A stretch of DNA of 64,000 nt, taken from the NCBI RefSeq assembly GCF_047121295.1, contig NZ_CP139447.1, positions 2,418,001 through 2,482,000 of the forward strand, read 5' to 3'. This document shows positions 36,823 through 45,241 of the stretch, piece by piece. Position numbers and translations under genes: made by a program. Source of the stretch: Longispora sp047121295. Its GTDB lineage: Bacteria; Actinomycetota; Actinomycetes; Mycobacteriales; Micromonosporaceae. A model generated the notes under the pieces. That model was not told the origin of the DNA. It did no database searches and worked only from the letters and a program-made list of their open reading frames with translations. How positions within the stretch are numbered: the first letter of the stretch is position 1; every line of letters begins with the position of its first letter.

Positions 36823-38181
36823 TCACACCCGGGCGTCGGCCAGGCTCGGCAGCACCCGCACGGCGAGGCGCCGTCGCAGGTAGCAGAACCAGGTGAGGCC
36901 GAAGCAGACCGCGTAGAACACCGCGAAGCCGACCAGCGCCGCCTCGGCGTTCCCGGTGTGCGCGATCGAGTACCCGAAGGCGCGGTTGATCCCGAAGCCG
37001 CCGAGCGCACCGACTGCCGAGGTGAGCCCCAGGACCGCCGCGCCGTCCCGCCTGCCGACCGTCAGGGCCGAGGCCGTCGCGTCGGCGTCCTCGCGGGAGA
37101 CGCCGCGCAGGGCCTGGGCGCGGAAGATCGCCGGGATCATCCGGTACGTCGACCCGTTGCCGATCCCGGCGGTCACGAACAGCACGGCGAATCCGGCGAG
37201 GAACACGGGGTAGTCGTGCGCCCGGAGCGCGCCGAGCACCCCGAGCACCCCGCCGCCCATCGCGAGGAAGTTCCACAGGGTGACGTTCGCCCCGCCGTAC
37301 CGGTCGGCCAGCCAGCCGCCCACGGGACGGGCCAGCGAGCCGATGAGCGGGCCGGCGAACGCGTACGCCGTGGCCGACGTGTCCGGGAACTGGGACTTCG
37401 TGAGGAGGGGGAGTGCCGTGGCGTACCCGATGAAGGATCCGAAGGTGCCGATGTAGAGCACCGACACCAGCCAGGTCTGCCCCCGGCGCACCACGCCGAC
37501 CTGATCACGCAGCGCCGAGCGGGCGGTGGCCAGGTTGTCCATCCGGAGCCACGCGCCGGCCGCCGCGAGCAGGATCAGGGGCACCCAGACCAGGCCGGCC
37601 GCCACGAGCCCGAACGAGGCGATGAGCAGCGGCGCCAGCAGTTGCACCGAGCTGACCCCGACGTTGCCGCCGGCCGCGTTGATCCCGAGGGCGACGCCCT
37701 GGCGGCCGGCCCCGTAGAAGTGCGTGATGTTGGCCATGCTGGAGGCGAAGTTGCCCCCGCCCAGCCCTGCCGTGGCGGCGATGAGCAGGAACGCCCAGTA
37801 GGGGGTGTGCGGGTCGCGGACCGCGACCGCGAGCAGCACGGCGGGCACCAGCAGGAGCAGGGTGCTCACCACGGTCCAGTTGCGACCGCCGAACCGGGCC
37901 GGCGCGAAGGTGTAGGGCACCCGGACGGCCGCGCCCACGAGGTTCGGCAGCGCCACCAGCCAGAACAGCTGGTCGACGGAGAAGTGCCACGCGCCGAGCT
38001 TGACGGCGACGACGCTCCACAGCGTCCACAGGGTGAATCCCAGGTGCTCGGTGAGCACCGACCATACGAGGTTGCGCCGGGCGACCCGGCGGCCGGTGCG
38101 GACCCAGAACTGTTCGTCCTCGGGATCCCAGGTGTTAATCCGATGGTTGTTTATGGAAAGCCCCACAGCATCCACTTTCAC
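36823..38181 (-). CDS. narK: NarK-type nitrate/nitrite MFS transporter
   Basis: 452 aa, 12 predicted helices. Nitrate-porter signatures: GLGGGNFASSMANITHFY in TM5 and FVTAGIGNGSTYRMIPAIF in TM11 (each a Gly-rich NS motif), plus the conserved Arg-bearing RVPYTFAP loop. Moves nitrate in and/or nitrite out across the cytoplasmic membrane. ATG 38181 is preceded by an AGGTGAAAG stretch; GTG codons at 38175 and 38166 are alternatives. The gene is divergent from a conservon whose kinase has a nitrate-sensing-like domain, across a 122-bp shared intergenic region. Confidence 0.9.
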   Translation of the reverse strand: MKVDAVGLSINNHRINTWDPEDEQFWVRTGRRVARRNLVWSVLTEHLGFTLWTLWSVVAVKLGAWHFSVDQLFWLVALPNLVGAAVRVPYTFAPARFGGRNWTVVSTLLLLVPAVLLAVAVRDPHTPYWAFLLIAATAGLGGGNFASSMANITHFYGAGRQGVALGINAAGGNVGVSSVQLLAPLLIASFGLVAAGLVWVPLILLAAAGAWLRMDNLATARSALRDQVGVVRRGQTWLVSVLYIGTFGSFIGYATALPLLTKSQFPDTSATAYAFAGPLIGSLARPVGGWLADRYGGANVTLWNFLAMGGGVLGVLGALRAHDYPVFLAGFAVLFVTAGIGNGSTYRMIPAIFRAQALRGVSREDADATASALTVGRRDGAAVLGLTSAVGALGGFGINRAFGYSIAHTGNAEAALVGFAVFYAVCFGLTWFCYLRRRLAVRVLPSLADARV

Positions 38182-38303
38182 CTAAGAATCGAATGGATTG
38201 GAGGGGGCCGATCGTATGATCCCAAAGCAGCGATGCGTCCTATATGTGAGCGGGTTCACTCCTGATAGGTCTGGTCCACAGTTGGCGGTAAGGAACATGA
38301 TCT
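38182..38303. promoter_or_regulatory. Divergent narK / conservon promoter region with dyad
   Basis: AT-richer than its surroundings. Contains GTGAGCGGGTTCAC at 38246-38259, an imperfect dyad with perfect GTGA/TCAC ends, and -10-like sequences in each direction (TACGAT on the minus strand near 38210, TATGAT on the plus strand near 38214). AAGGAA lies about ten bases before the kinase GTG. Confidence 0.45.
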
Positions 38304-40550
38304 GTGGGAATTGACTCCGGTACGGGCGAGGTGGGTGTGGGCGAGGCAACGGCACGACCCCGGCGGCTGCTGCCCGACACGATCCGGGGCCGCCTGGCCC
38401 TCCTGCTGGCCCTCCCGCTCGTCACCGTCGTCGTCGGCCTCGGCGCGAACGTCGCCGGCCAGGTCCACGACTACCGGTCCTCGGCCGAGACCACCCGGGC
38501 GGTGGGCGCGGCCCTCGCCGTCCAGAGCCTGGTCCACGAGCTGCAACGCGAGCGCGGCCTGACGAACGGCGCGCTCGGCGGCGAAGCCCGCTCCCGGGCC
38601 GACCTCGGCCCCCAGCGCGAGCGCACCAACGGCGCCCGCGCGGCCCTGGACGGCCTGACCAGTGGGAACGCCGGCCTGCGCGGCGCGCTGGACCGGTTCG
38701 ACACGCTGGAGGAGCACCGGGGAGCGGTCGACGCGGGCCGGGCGGACCGGGCCGGCACGTTCCGGTGGTACACCGACGCCATCGCCTCGCTCAACCACCT
38801 GACCCTGGGCCTCGACCAGGCCCCGGACCAGGCCCTCCGGGGCCATCTCGCCGCCCTGCGCGCCCTCGGCGAGGCCAAGGAGCAGGCCGCCCAGGAGCGG
38901 GGCTTCCTCAACGGCGTCTTCGCGGCCGGCAGGTTCGCCGCCGGCGAGTATCCCCAGTTCACCGAGATCCGCGCCGCCAAGCTCGCCGCCCTCGGCGAGT
39001 TCGCCCGGGCCGCCACCGCCGATCAGCGGGCCCGGGCGGGGACGGCGCTGCGTTCCCCCGCCGGCACCCAGGCCGCGGCGTTCGAGGAGCAGGCTCTCGA
39101 CGGCGCCGACGGCCGGCCGCTGCGGATCGACGGCCGGTCCTGGTGGACGGCGATGACGACCGTCGTCGACGACCTGCGCACGACGCAGGAGGCCGTCGGC
39201 GAGGACGTGCGGCAGCGGGCGGCCGCCCTGCGGACCGACGCGACCGCCAACGCGCTGGAGTTCGGGCTGCTCGCGCTGCTGGCGGTCGCGGCCTCGGTCG
39301 CGCTCGCCGTCTTCGGCGCCCGCTCCGTCACCCGGCCGCTCGCGGCGCTGGCCCGCGAGGCCGAGGACGTGGGCACCCGACGGCTGCCCGAGGCCGTCAG
39401 CGCCACCCAGCGCACCGACGAGGAGCGCCCCGCCGCCCCCGCGCGGGTCCACGTGCCCGCCCGGGCGACCGCCGAGATCCGGTCGGTCACGCGCGCGCTG
39501 GACAACCTGCAGCGCACGGCGTACCAGCTGGCCACCGAGCAGGCCACGCTGCGCCGCAACACCACCGAGTCCCTGGCGAACCTCGGCCGCCGGCACCAGA
39601 ACCTGCTCCGTCGGCAGCTGGGGTTCATCAGCCGACTGGAGCAGGACGAGGCCGACCCGGGCGCGCTGGCGAACCTGTTCGAGCTCGACCACCTGGCCAC
39701 CCGGATGCGCCGCAACGCCGAGAGCCTCCTGGTGCTCGTCGGCGAGACGAGCCCGCGCCGGTGGGCAGCCCCGGTGCCGGTGGCCGACGTCGTACGGGCG
39801 GCCGTCGCCGAGGTGGAGGAGTATCGCCGGGTCGTGCTCCGCCGCCTCGACGACGCCTCGGTGGCCGGTGCGGCCGTGTCCGACCTCGCCCACCTGCTCG
39901 CCGAGCTGGTCGAGAACGCGCTGTCCTTCTCCCCGCCCGACATCGACGTGGAGATCTACGGCCGGCGGGTCGGCGCGCAGTACCTGATCGCGGTCGTCGA
40001 CCAGGGCGTCGGCATGAACCGCGACGACCTCGCCCGCGCGAACGCCCGACTGCGTGATCCGGAGAGCTTCCTGTCCGCGCCGACCCGCTACCTCGGCCAC
40101 TACGTGGTGGGCACCCTCGCCCGGCTGCTCCATGTGGACGTCGAGATCGCCCCCTCGCCCGTCACCGGCGTCACCGCCCGGGTCCTCGTCCCCGCCGAGC
40201 TGGTGGGCGACCCCACGGCGGCGCCGGTCCCCGAGGTGCTGGGCGTGATCGACACGGTCGCGGTGGACGCCGAGCCGGCACCGGGCACCTGGTTCGCCGT
40301 GGACGCGGGCCCGAGCCCGGGGCCGGAGCCGGACCGGGAGCCCGAGCCGGCGCGGACCCGCAACGGACTCGTCAAACGCGCCCCCCGTTCCCGCGCCCCA
40401 CAGCCCACGGTGGTCGCCCCTCCGGAGCGCGCACCCGCCCCGGACCGGTCGCCGAGCGAGGTGGGCTCGATGCTCACCACCTTCCGCGCCGGACACGAAC
40501 GCGGTCGGCGACAGGCCACCCCAACGGAACCGTGGAAAGGAACGTCGTGA
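38304..40550 (+). CDS. cvnA: Conservon sensor histidine-kinase-like protein with NIT-like sensor (CvnA)
   Basis: 748 aa, GTG start with AAGGAA upstream. TM1 (about 28-50), an extracellular all-helical sensor (about 53-310) that fits the nitrate/nitrite-sensing (NIT) domain (SLVHELQRERGLTNGALGG opening, then EAKEQAAQERGFLNGVF), TM2 (about 317-340), HAMP-like linker, DHLATRMRRNAESLLVL segment and a HATPase domain with LAELVENALSFSPP and VDQGVGMN. A Pro/Glu-rich tail closes the protein. It is the first gene of a complete cvnABCD set. The NIT-like domain plus the divergent narK gene suggests nitrate or nitrite as the signal. Confidence 0.88.
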   Translation: MGIDSGTGEVGVGEATARPRRLLPDTIRGRLALLLALPLVTVVVGLGANVAGQVHDYRSSAETTRAVGAALAVQSLVHELQRERGLTNGALGGEARSRADLGPQRERTNGARAALDGLTSGNAGLRGALDRFDTLEEHRGAVDAGRADRAGTFRWYTDAIASLNHLTLGLDQAPDQALRGHLAALRALGEAKEQAAQERGFLNGVFAAGRFAAGEYPQFTEIRAAKLAALGEFARAATADQRARAGTALRSPAGTQAAAFEEQALDGADGRPLRIDGRSWWTAMTTVVDDLRTTQEAVGEDVRQRAAALRTDATANALEFGLLALLAVAASVALAVFGARSVTRPLAALAREAEDVGTRRLPEAVSATQRTDEERPAAPARVHVPARATAEIRSVTRALDNLQRTAYQLATEQATLRRNTTESLANLGRRHQNLLRRQLGFISRLEQDEADPGALANLFELDHLATRMRRNAESLLVLVGETSPRRWAAPVPVADVVRAAVAEVEEYRRVVLRRLDDASVAGAAVSDLAHLLAELVENALSFSPPDIDVEIYGRRVGAQYLIAVVDQGVGMNRDDLARANARLRDPESFLSAPTRYLGHYVVGTLARLLHVDVEIAPSPVTGVTARVLVPAELVGDPTAAPVPEVLGVIDTVAVDAEPAPGTWFAVDAGPSPGPEPDREPEPARTRNGLVKRAPRSRAPQPTVVAPPERAPAPDRSPSEVGSMLTTFRAGHERGRRQATPTEPWKGTS

Positions 40551-40972
40551 CCGTCGAGCCGCAGATCAACGGCCAGACCTGCAACTGGATGGTGTCCCGG
40601 TTCGCCCGGGGCACCGACGGGGTCCGCGACGCGGTGGCCGTGTCCTCCGACGGACTGCTCATCGCCACCTCGGAGGGCCTGGACCGCGCGGCGGCCGACC
40701 ACCTGGCCGCCGTCGCCTCCGGGCTCACCGGCCTGGCCCGCAGCGCGGCGCGCCGGCACGACTTCGACGGACTCAAGCTCGTCATGATCGAGATGCGGCG
40801 CGGGTTCCTGCTGGTCTCCGCGATCGCCGACGGCAGCTGCCTGGCCGTCCTGGCCGAGGCGGACGCCGACCTCGGCCTCATCGGGTACGAGATCGCCGCG
40901 CTCGCCGACCGCTTCGGCGCGGTCCTCACCCCCGCGCTCATCGCCGAGTCCCGACAAGCGCTCCCGCGATGA
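40547..40972 (+). CDS. cvnB: Roadblock/LC7-domain protein (CvnB)
   Basis: 141 aa. GTG 40547 overlaps the kinase stop (GTGA) with AAGGAA upstream; GTG 40532 is a less likely start. Roadblock/LC7 fold (NWMVSRFARGTDGVRDAVAV then SSDGLLIATSEGLDR), expected to act with the CvnD GTPase, probably as part of its GAP/assembly complex at the membrane kinase. Confidence 0.9.
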   Translation: MTVEPQINGQTCNWMVSRFARGTDGVRDAVAVSSDGLLIATSEGLDRAAADHLAAVASGLTGLARSAARRHDFDGLKLVMIEMRRGFLLVSAIADGSCLAVLAEADADLGLIGYEIAALADRFGAVLTPALIAESRQALPR

Positions 40973-41397
40973 CGGACGCGCCCCGCCTGCCCGACCCGAG
41001 GATGATCCCGGCCTGGCACGCGCCGCCCGACCCCCGGTCCGGCCCCGCCGAGGAGCGGCCCCCGGCCGACGACGTCGACACCGTGCTGATCCGGCCGTTC
41101 CTGGTCACCGGCGGGCGGACCCGCCCCCTGACCGACGGGCTCCGCCTGGAGACCCTCGTGCACGCCTCCCCGGCGGCCCTGTCCGCGCCGCTGCGGTTCG
41201 AACCCCGCCGGGTCGTCGAGCTGTGCCAGACCCCGCGTGCCCTGGCGGAGGTCGCCGGCGCGCTGGGCATCCCGTTGGGCGTCGCCCGGGTCCTGGTCGC
41301 CGACCTGGCCACGGCCAACCTCGTCACCTGCTCCGCTCCGGCGGAACTCCCCCTCGACGTGATCGAAAGGATCGCCGATCATGTACGGGCACTCTGA
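40969..41397 (+). CDS. cvnC: DUF742 protein (CvnC)
   Basis: 142 aa, ATGA overlap with cvnB. Typical DUF742 pattern: VLIRPFLVTGGRTRP, LRLETLVHAS, RFEPRRVVELCQTPRALAEV (in two pieces) and a winged-helix-like C-terminus. Third component of the conservon, cytosolic; its last codons overlap the cvnD start. Confidence 0.92.
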   Translation: MTDAPRLPDPRMIPAWHAPPDPRSGPAEERPPADDVDTVLIRPFLVTGGRTRPLTDGLRLETLVHASPAALSAPLRFEPRRVVELCQTPRALAEVAGALGIPLGVARVLVADLATANLVTCSAPAELPLDVIERIADHVRAL

Positions 41398-41953
41398 ACC
41401 CGTCCTCACCGCCAAGATCGTGGTCAGCGGGGGCTTCGGCGTCGGCAAGACCACCTTCGTCGGCGCCATCTCCGAGATCGAACCGCTGGTCACCGAGGCC
41501 GACATGACCGAGGCCTCGCTCGGGGTCGACGACCTCGCCGGGCTCGCCGACAAGACCACCACCACCGTGGCCCTCGACTTCGGCCGGATCACCGTGGACG
41601 ACAATCTCATCCTGTACCTGTTCGGCACGCCCGGGCAGGACCGGTTCGCCTTCCTGTGGGACGACCTGGTCGACGGGGCGCTCGGTGCCGTCGTCCTCGT
41701 CGACACCCGGCGCATCGAGGACTGCTACCCTGCGGTCGACTACTTCGAGGAGCGCGGCACCCCGTTCCTCCTCGCGGTCAACCACTTCGACACCGCCGCG
41801 CGCTTCGAGCTCGACGAGGTCCGCGAGGCGCTCGGCGTCGGCCCCGACATCCCGGTCGTCGACTGCGACGCCCGCGACCGCCCCGCCGTCAAGTCGGTCC
41901 TGGTCGCGCTCGTCGAGCAGGTCCTCCGGCATCGCCGGGCGACACTCGTCTGA
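41381..41953 (+). CDS. cvnD: Small ATP/GTP-binding protein (CvnD)
   Basis: 190 aa, starts inside the end of cvnC (17-base overlap). P-loop GGFGVGKTTFVGAI, switch region VTEADMTEAS, G3-like FGTPGQDRF, and NHFD in place of NKxD. The Ras-like GTPase of the conservon, thought to work like a heterotrimeric G-protein switch downstream of CvnA. Last gene of the operon, convergent with the BTAD regulator 31 bases away. Confidence 0.92.
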   Translation: MYGHSEPVLTAKIVVSGGFGVGKTTFVGAISEIEPLVTEADMTEASLGVDDLAGLADKTTTTVALDFGRITVDDNLILYLFGTPGQDRFAFLWDDLVDGALGAVVLVDTRRIEDCYPAVDYFEERGTPFLLAVNHFDTAARFELDEVREALGVGPDIPVVDCDARDRPAVKSVLVALVEQVLRHRRATLV

Positions 41954-41984
41954 ACGGCCGCGCGCGTCGTCCGGCGGGTGCTCC

Positions 41985-44900
41985 CTAGCCGGCGTCGACC
42001 AGGGCATCGAGGTGTACCCGCAGCTCCTGCGCGTCCACCACGCCCAGCTCGGTGTACATCCGCAGCGCCAGCTCCCACGACGCCCGGGCCGGCACCGGCC
42101 GGCCGAGCGCGTACTGCGCGTGCCCGATGCCCTCGTGCGCCTGGGCCTGGGCGTAGACGTCGCCGGTTGCCTGGGCGACCTGGAGCGCCGCCGCGTGCCG
42201 GTCGAGGGCCGAGGCCGGCTCGTCGCGCGCCCGGTACGTCTCGCCGAGGCTGTTGAGCGCCTGCGCCTCCAGGTTGCGCTCGCCGATCTCCCGGCTCAGG
42301 GCCAGGGCGCGCTCGTGGTACACGATCGCCTGGTCGTACTCGCGGAGCCGCTCGTGCACCGTGCCCAGTCCGCTGAGCGACTGTCCCTCCGACGACCGGT
42401 TGCCGACCTCGGCGTGCAGGCGGCGGGCCCGCTCGAAGTGGTCCAGGGCCTCGGGATAGCGGGCCAGCCGGCCGTACACGACCGCGAGGTTGTTCAGGGT
42501 GCTGCCCTCGCCCTGGCGGCTGCCCATGCTCCGGTGCAGGTCCAGCGCCTGGTGCAGGTACTCGAGGGCGAGGTCGAACTGGCCGGTGCGCTGGTACACG
42601 ATGCCCAGGCCGGTGAGCGCGCTGCCCTCGCCGTGCCGGTTCCCGAGTTCCCGGTTGACCGTCAGCGCCTGGCGCCAGGCGGCGGCGGCCTGGTCGTACT
42701 CGCCGAGCCGGGCGTGGGCCGTGCCCAGCGTGATCAGGGTGCCGCCCTCGCCGTGCCGTTCGCCGGCCGCCCGGTACAGCTGCAGGGCGAGGCGCACGTG
42801 GGCCAGGGACCGGTCGAGGTCGCCGCGCTGGCCGTACACCGCGCCGGCGGACTCCAGGGTCCGGGCCTCCCCGATCCGGTCGCCCAGCGCGCGGTACGTG
42901 TCACCGGCCCGGCTCAGCTGCCGCAGCGCGGTGTCGTACCGGCCGAGCAGGAACAGCGCCTGCCCCAGGTCGCGGAGGGCGTGCGCGTGGATGCCGGGGT
43001 GGTCGCGGGTCGCGTCGACGACCCGGGTGTGCAGGACGACGGCGTCGCCGTAGTGCGCGTTGATCTCCAGGTAACGGGCCAGGACGGGGGACAGCCGGGG
43101 TTCCAGGTGGGCCGTCGCGATCAGGTTGGCCCGCTCGGCGTCGAGCCAGGCGAGGGCCTCGGCGGCCGTGCCGGCTGCGGCGGTCCCCGCGATGACCGGG
43201 GCCGTGACCGCCGCCGACGGGCAGGCGCCGCCCACCGGGTTCGGACCCTGCGGGCGCAGACCGGCGTCGGTGACCGTCGTCATCGCGGTGGACAGGTAGT
43301 GCGCGGCCAGCCGGCCGAGGGCCGCGTCCCGCTCGGGCGCGCCGTCCTCGGTGGTCGCGCGGTCGGCCGCGTACACCCGGATCAGGTCGTGGAAGGTGTA
43401 ACGGTCCGGCGCGGCCCGTTGCAGCAGGTGCGCGTGCACCAGGTCGTCGAGCAGGTTCTCCGCGTCCTCGACCGCGCGGTCCGCCAGCGCCGCGACCGAC
43501 CGGGGCTCGAAGTCCAGACCCGGGTGCGTGCCCAGCAGCCGGAACAGCCGGCGCTGCTCGGCGTCCAGCTCGGCGTAGGACAGGTTGAACGCCGCCGTCA
43601 CGTCCCGGTCGTCGATCGACAGCCCCGCGAGGCGCTGGTGCTCCGCGCGCAGCTGGGCGGCGAGCCGGCCGACCCGGTGCGGGCGGTGCGCGATCCGGGC
43701 CGCGGCGATCCGCAGCGCCAGCGGCAGGTAGCCGCACAGCCGCAGCACCTCCGCCACGGCCTCCTCCTCGCCGGCCGGCTGCTCGCCGGCCACCGACAGG
43801 AACAGGGCCAGCGCGTCGTCCGGCGGCAGCACGTCCAGCAGCAGGAACTCCGCGCCGTCGAGGGTGGTCAGCCGGCGGCGGCTGGTGACGAGGACCAGAC
43901 ATCCGGGGGTACCGGGCAGCAGCGGCCGGATCTGCCCGGCGTGCGCGGCGTTGTCCAGGAGGACCAGCACCCGGCGGCCGGCCAGTTCGTCCCGCCACAG
44001 CGCGGCCCGGTCGTCCGGGTCGGCCGGGATCGCCTTCTCCGGGATGCCGAGCCCGCGCAGCAGCGTGGTCAGGGCCGCGCCCGGGTCGACCGGCGTCCGG
44101 CCGGGGGTGTAGCCGTGCAGGTCGAGGAACAGCTGCCCGTCGGGGAACCGGTCGGACAGCGCGTGCGCGACGTGCACGGCCACCGTGGTCTTGCCCACCC
44201 CGGGCATCCCGTCGATCGCGGAGATCACCACCGCCCGGGTCGTGTCCTCGGCGAGGGTCTTCAGGTACGCCACCTCGGCCGCCCGGCCGGTGAAGTCGCG
44301 CACGTCGTACGGCAGCAGCCGGGGGGCCCGCTCGGCCCGGGGCGGCGGCCCGGCCGGGGACGGCTCGGGGCACAGGTCCGGATCATTACGCAGAATCCGG
44401 GCGTGCAGCGCGACCAGCTCCGGCGCGGGGTCCAGCCCGAGCTCGTCGGCGAGCCGGCGGCGCGCGTCGGTGTAGCGCTGGAGCGCGTCGGCCTGGCGGC
44501 CGCCCCGGTACAGGGCCAGCAACAGCATGCCGAGGAACCGTTCCCGCAGCGGGTGCTCCTCGTGCAGCTCCACCAGCTCCGGCAGCACCTCCCGGTGCCG
44601 CCCGGCCCGCAGTTCCCGGTCGAGGCACGCCTCCAGGGCGACCAGCCGGTCCTCGACCATGCCGGCCCGGATCCGGTCCAGCAGCGGGGTGCCCCGCAGG
44701 TCCGCCAGGGGGTCGCCCCGCCACAGGGCCAGCGCCGCGCGGAACGGCGCCGGATCGGCCCCGTCCAGCCCCCGGGCGGCCAGTGCCCGAAACGCCCGCA
44801 CGTCCACCTCGTCGGGCGGCACGTCCAGCACGTACCCGTTGCCCCGCAGGTCGATCCCCAGCCCCGCCGGCCGGAGCAGGGCACGCAGCCGGGACACGTA

Positions 44901-45092
44901 GGTCTGCACCAGGCCGGACGGCCGGTTCGGGGGCTCCTCGCCCCACAGCCCGTCCACCAGGCGTTCCACCGGCACCACCCGGCCGGCGTCGAGGGCGAGC
45001 AGGGCCAGCACGGCGCGCTGCATGGCCGGCCCGAGCGGGAGGGCGGTCCCGTCGTGCCAGACAGTGACCGGTCCCAGCAGCCCCACTCGCAT
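41985..45092 (-). CDS. AfsR/SARP-type regulator: BTAD + NB-ARC + TPR
   Basis: 1035 aa. ATG 45092 has TAGATT six bases upstream and no ribosome-binding site, so probably leaderless. Winged helix (about 1-90, MRVGLLGPVTV), BTAD (to about 235, ADELGLDPAPEL), NB-ARC with P-loop GMPGVGKTTV near 299, VLVLLDNAAH, and CGYLPLALRI near 455, followed by about ten TPR repeats with regular ALxLYRAAGERHGEGGTL-like units (about 690-1020). It is divergent from the RHS2 toxin, whose promoter has perfect 11-bp tandem repeats of the SARP type, so direct control of the toxin locus is a strong inference. Confidence 0.93.
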   Translation of the reverse strand: MRVGLLGPVTVWHDGTALPLGPAMQRAVLALLALDAGRVVPVERLVDGLWGEEPPNRPSGLVQTYVSRLRALLRPAGLGIDLRGNGYVLDVPPDEVDVRAFRALAARGLDGADPAPFRAALALWRGDPLADLRGTPLLDRIRAGMVEDRLVALEACLDRELRAGRHREVLPELVELHEEHPLRERFLGMLLLALYRGGRQADALQRYTDARRRLADELGLDPAPELVALHARILRNDPDLCPEPSPAGPPPRAERAPRLLPYDVRDFTGRAAEVAYLKTLAEDTTRAVVISAIDGMPGVGKTTVAVHVAHALSDRFPDGQLFLDLHGYTPGRTPVDPGAALTTLLRGLGIPEKAIPADPDDRAALWRDELAGRRVLVLLDNAAHAGQIRPLLPGTPGCLVLVTSRRRLTTLDGAEFLLLDVLPPDDALALFLSVAGEQPAGEEEAVAEVLRLCGYLPLALRIAAARIAHRPHRVGRLAAQLRAEHQRLAGLSIDDRDVTAAFNLSYAELDAEQRRLFRLLGTHPGLDFEPRSVAALADRAVEDAENLLDDLVHAHLLQRAAPDRYTFHDLIRVYAADRATTEDGAPERDAALGRLAAHYLSTAMTTVTDAGLRPQGPNPVGGACPSAAVTAPVIAGTAAAGTAAEALAWLDAERANLIATAHLEPRLSPVLARYLEINAHYGDAVVLHTRVVDATRDHPGIHAHALRDLGQALFLLGRYDTALRQLSRAGDTYRALGDRIGEARTLESAGAVYGQRGDLDRSLAHVRLALQLYRAAGERHGEGGTLITLGTAHARLGEYDQAAAAWRQALTVNRELGNRHGEGSALTGLGIVYQRTGQFDLALEYLHQALDLHRSMGSRQGEGSTLNNLAVVYGRLARYPEALDHFERARRLHAEVGNRSSEGQSLSGLGTVHERLREYDQAIVYHERALALSREIGERNLEAQALNSLGETYRARDEPASALDRHAAALQVAQATGDVYAQAQAHEGIGHAQYALGRPVPARASWELALRMYTELGVVDAQELRVHLDALVDAG

Positions 45093-45151
45093 GCCGGAAA
45101 TCTATCGGCCCTGGTGGCGACAGGCCTAGTTGACAATCATCACCCCGTCTC

Positions 45152-45199
45152 AGCTTGACGGCGCGATTACAGCGCGATTACAGCGGGCGCCTCTAGCCT
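45152..45199 (+). promoter_or_regulatory. SARP/AfsR-like tandem-repeat operator and promoter of RHS2
   Basis: Two perfect tandem 11-mers (GCGATTACAGC at 45163-45173 and 45174-45184) are preceded by a degenerate third copy (45152-45162). A -10-like TAGCCT at 45194-45199 begins nine bases after the last repeat. The layout matches the 11-bp phasing and short spacing to the -10 of SARP-activated promoters and parallels the site before the I36 gene. Confidence 0.6.
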
Positions 45200-45241
45200 C
45201 GCCGCGCTGGTCCCTCATCCATGCCTGGAGGCGTGTTCTCT

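Noticed and set aside
41685..45158. Plus-strand frame of over 1100 codons across the third BTAD gene
   Set aside because: The minus strand gives a complete BTAD/NB-ARC/TPR protein with intact motifs; the plus-strand translation has none.
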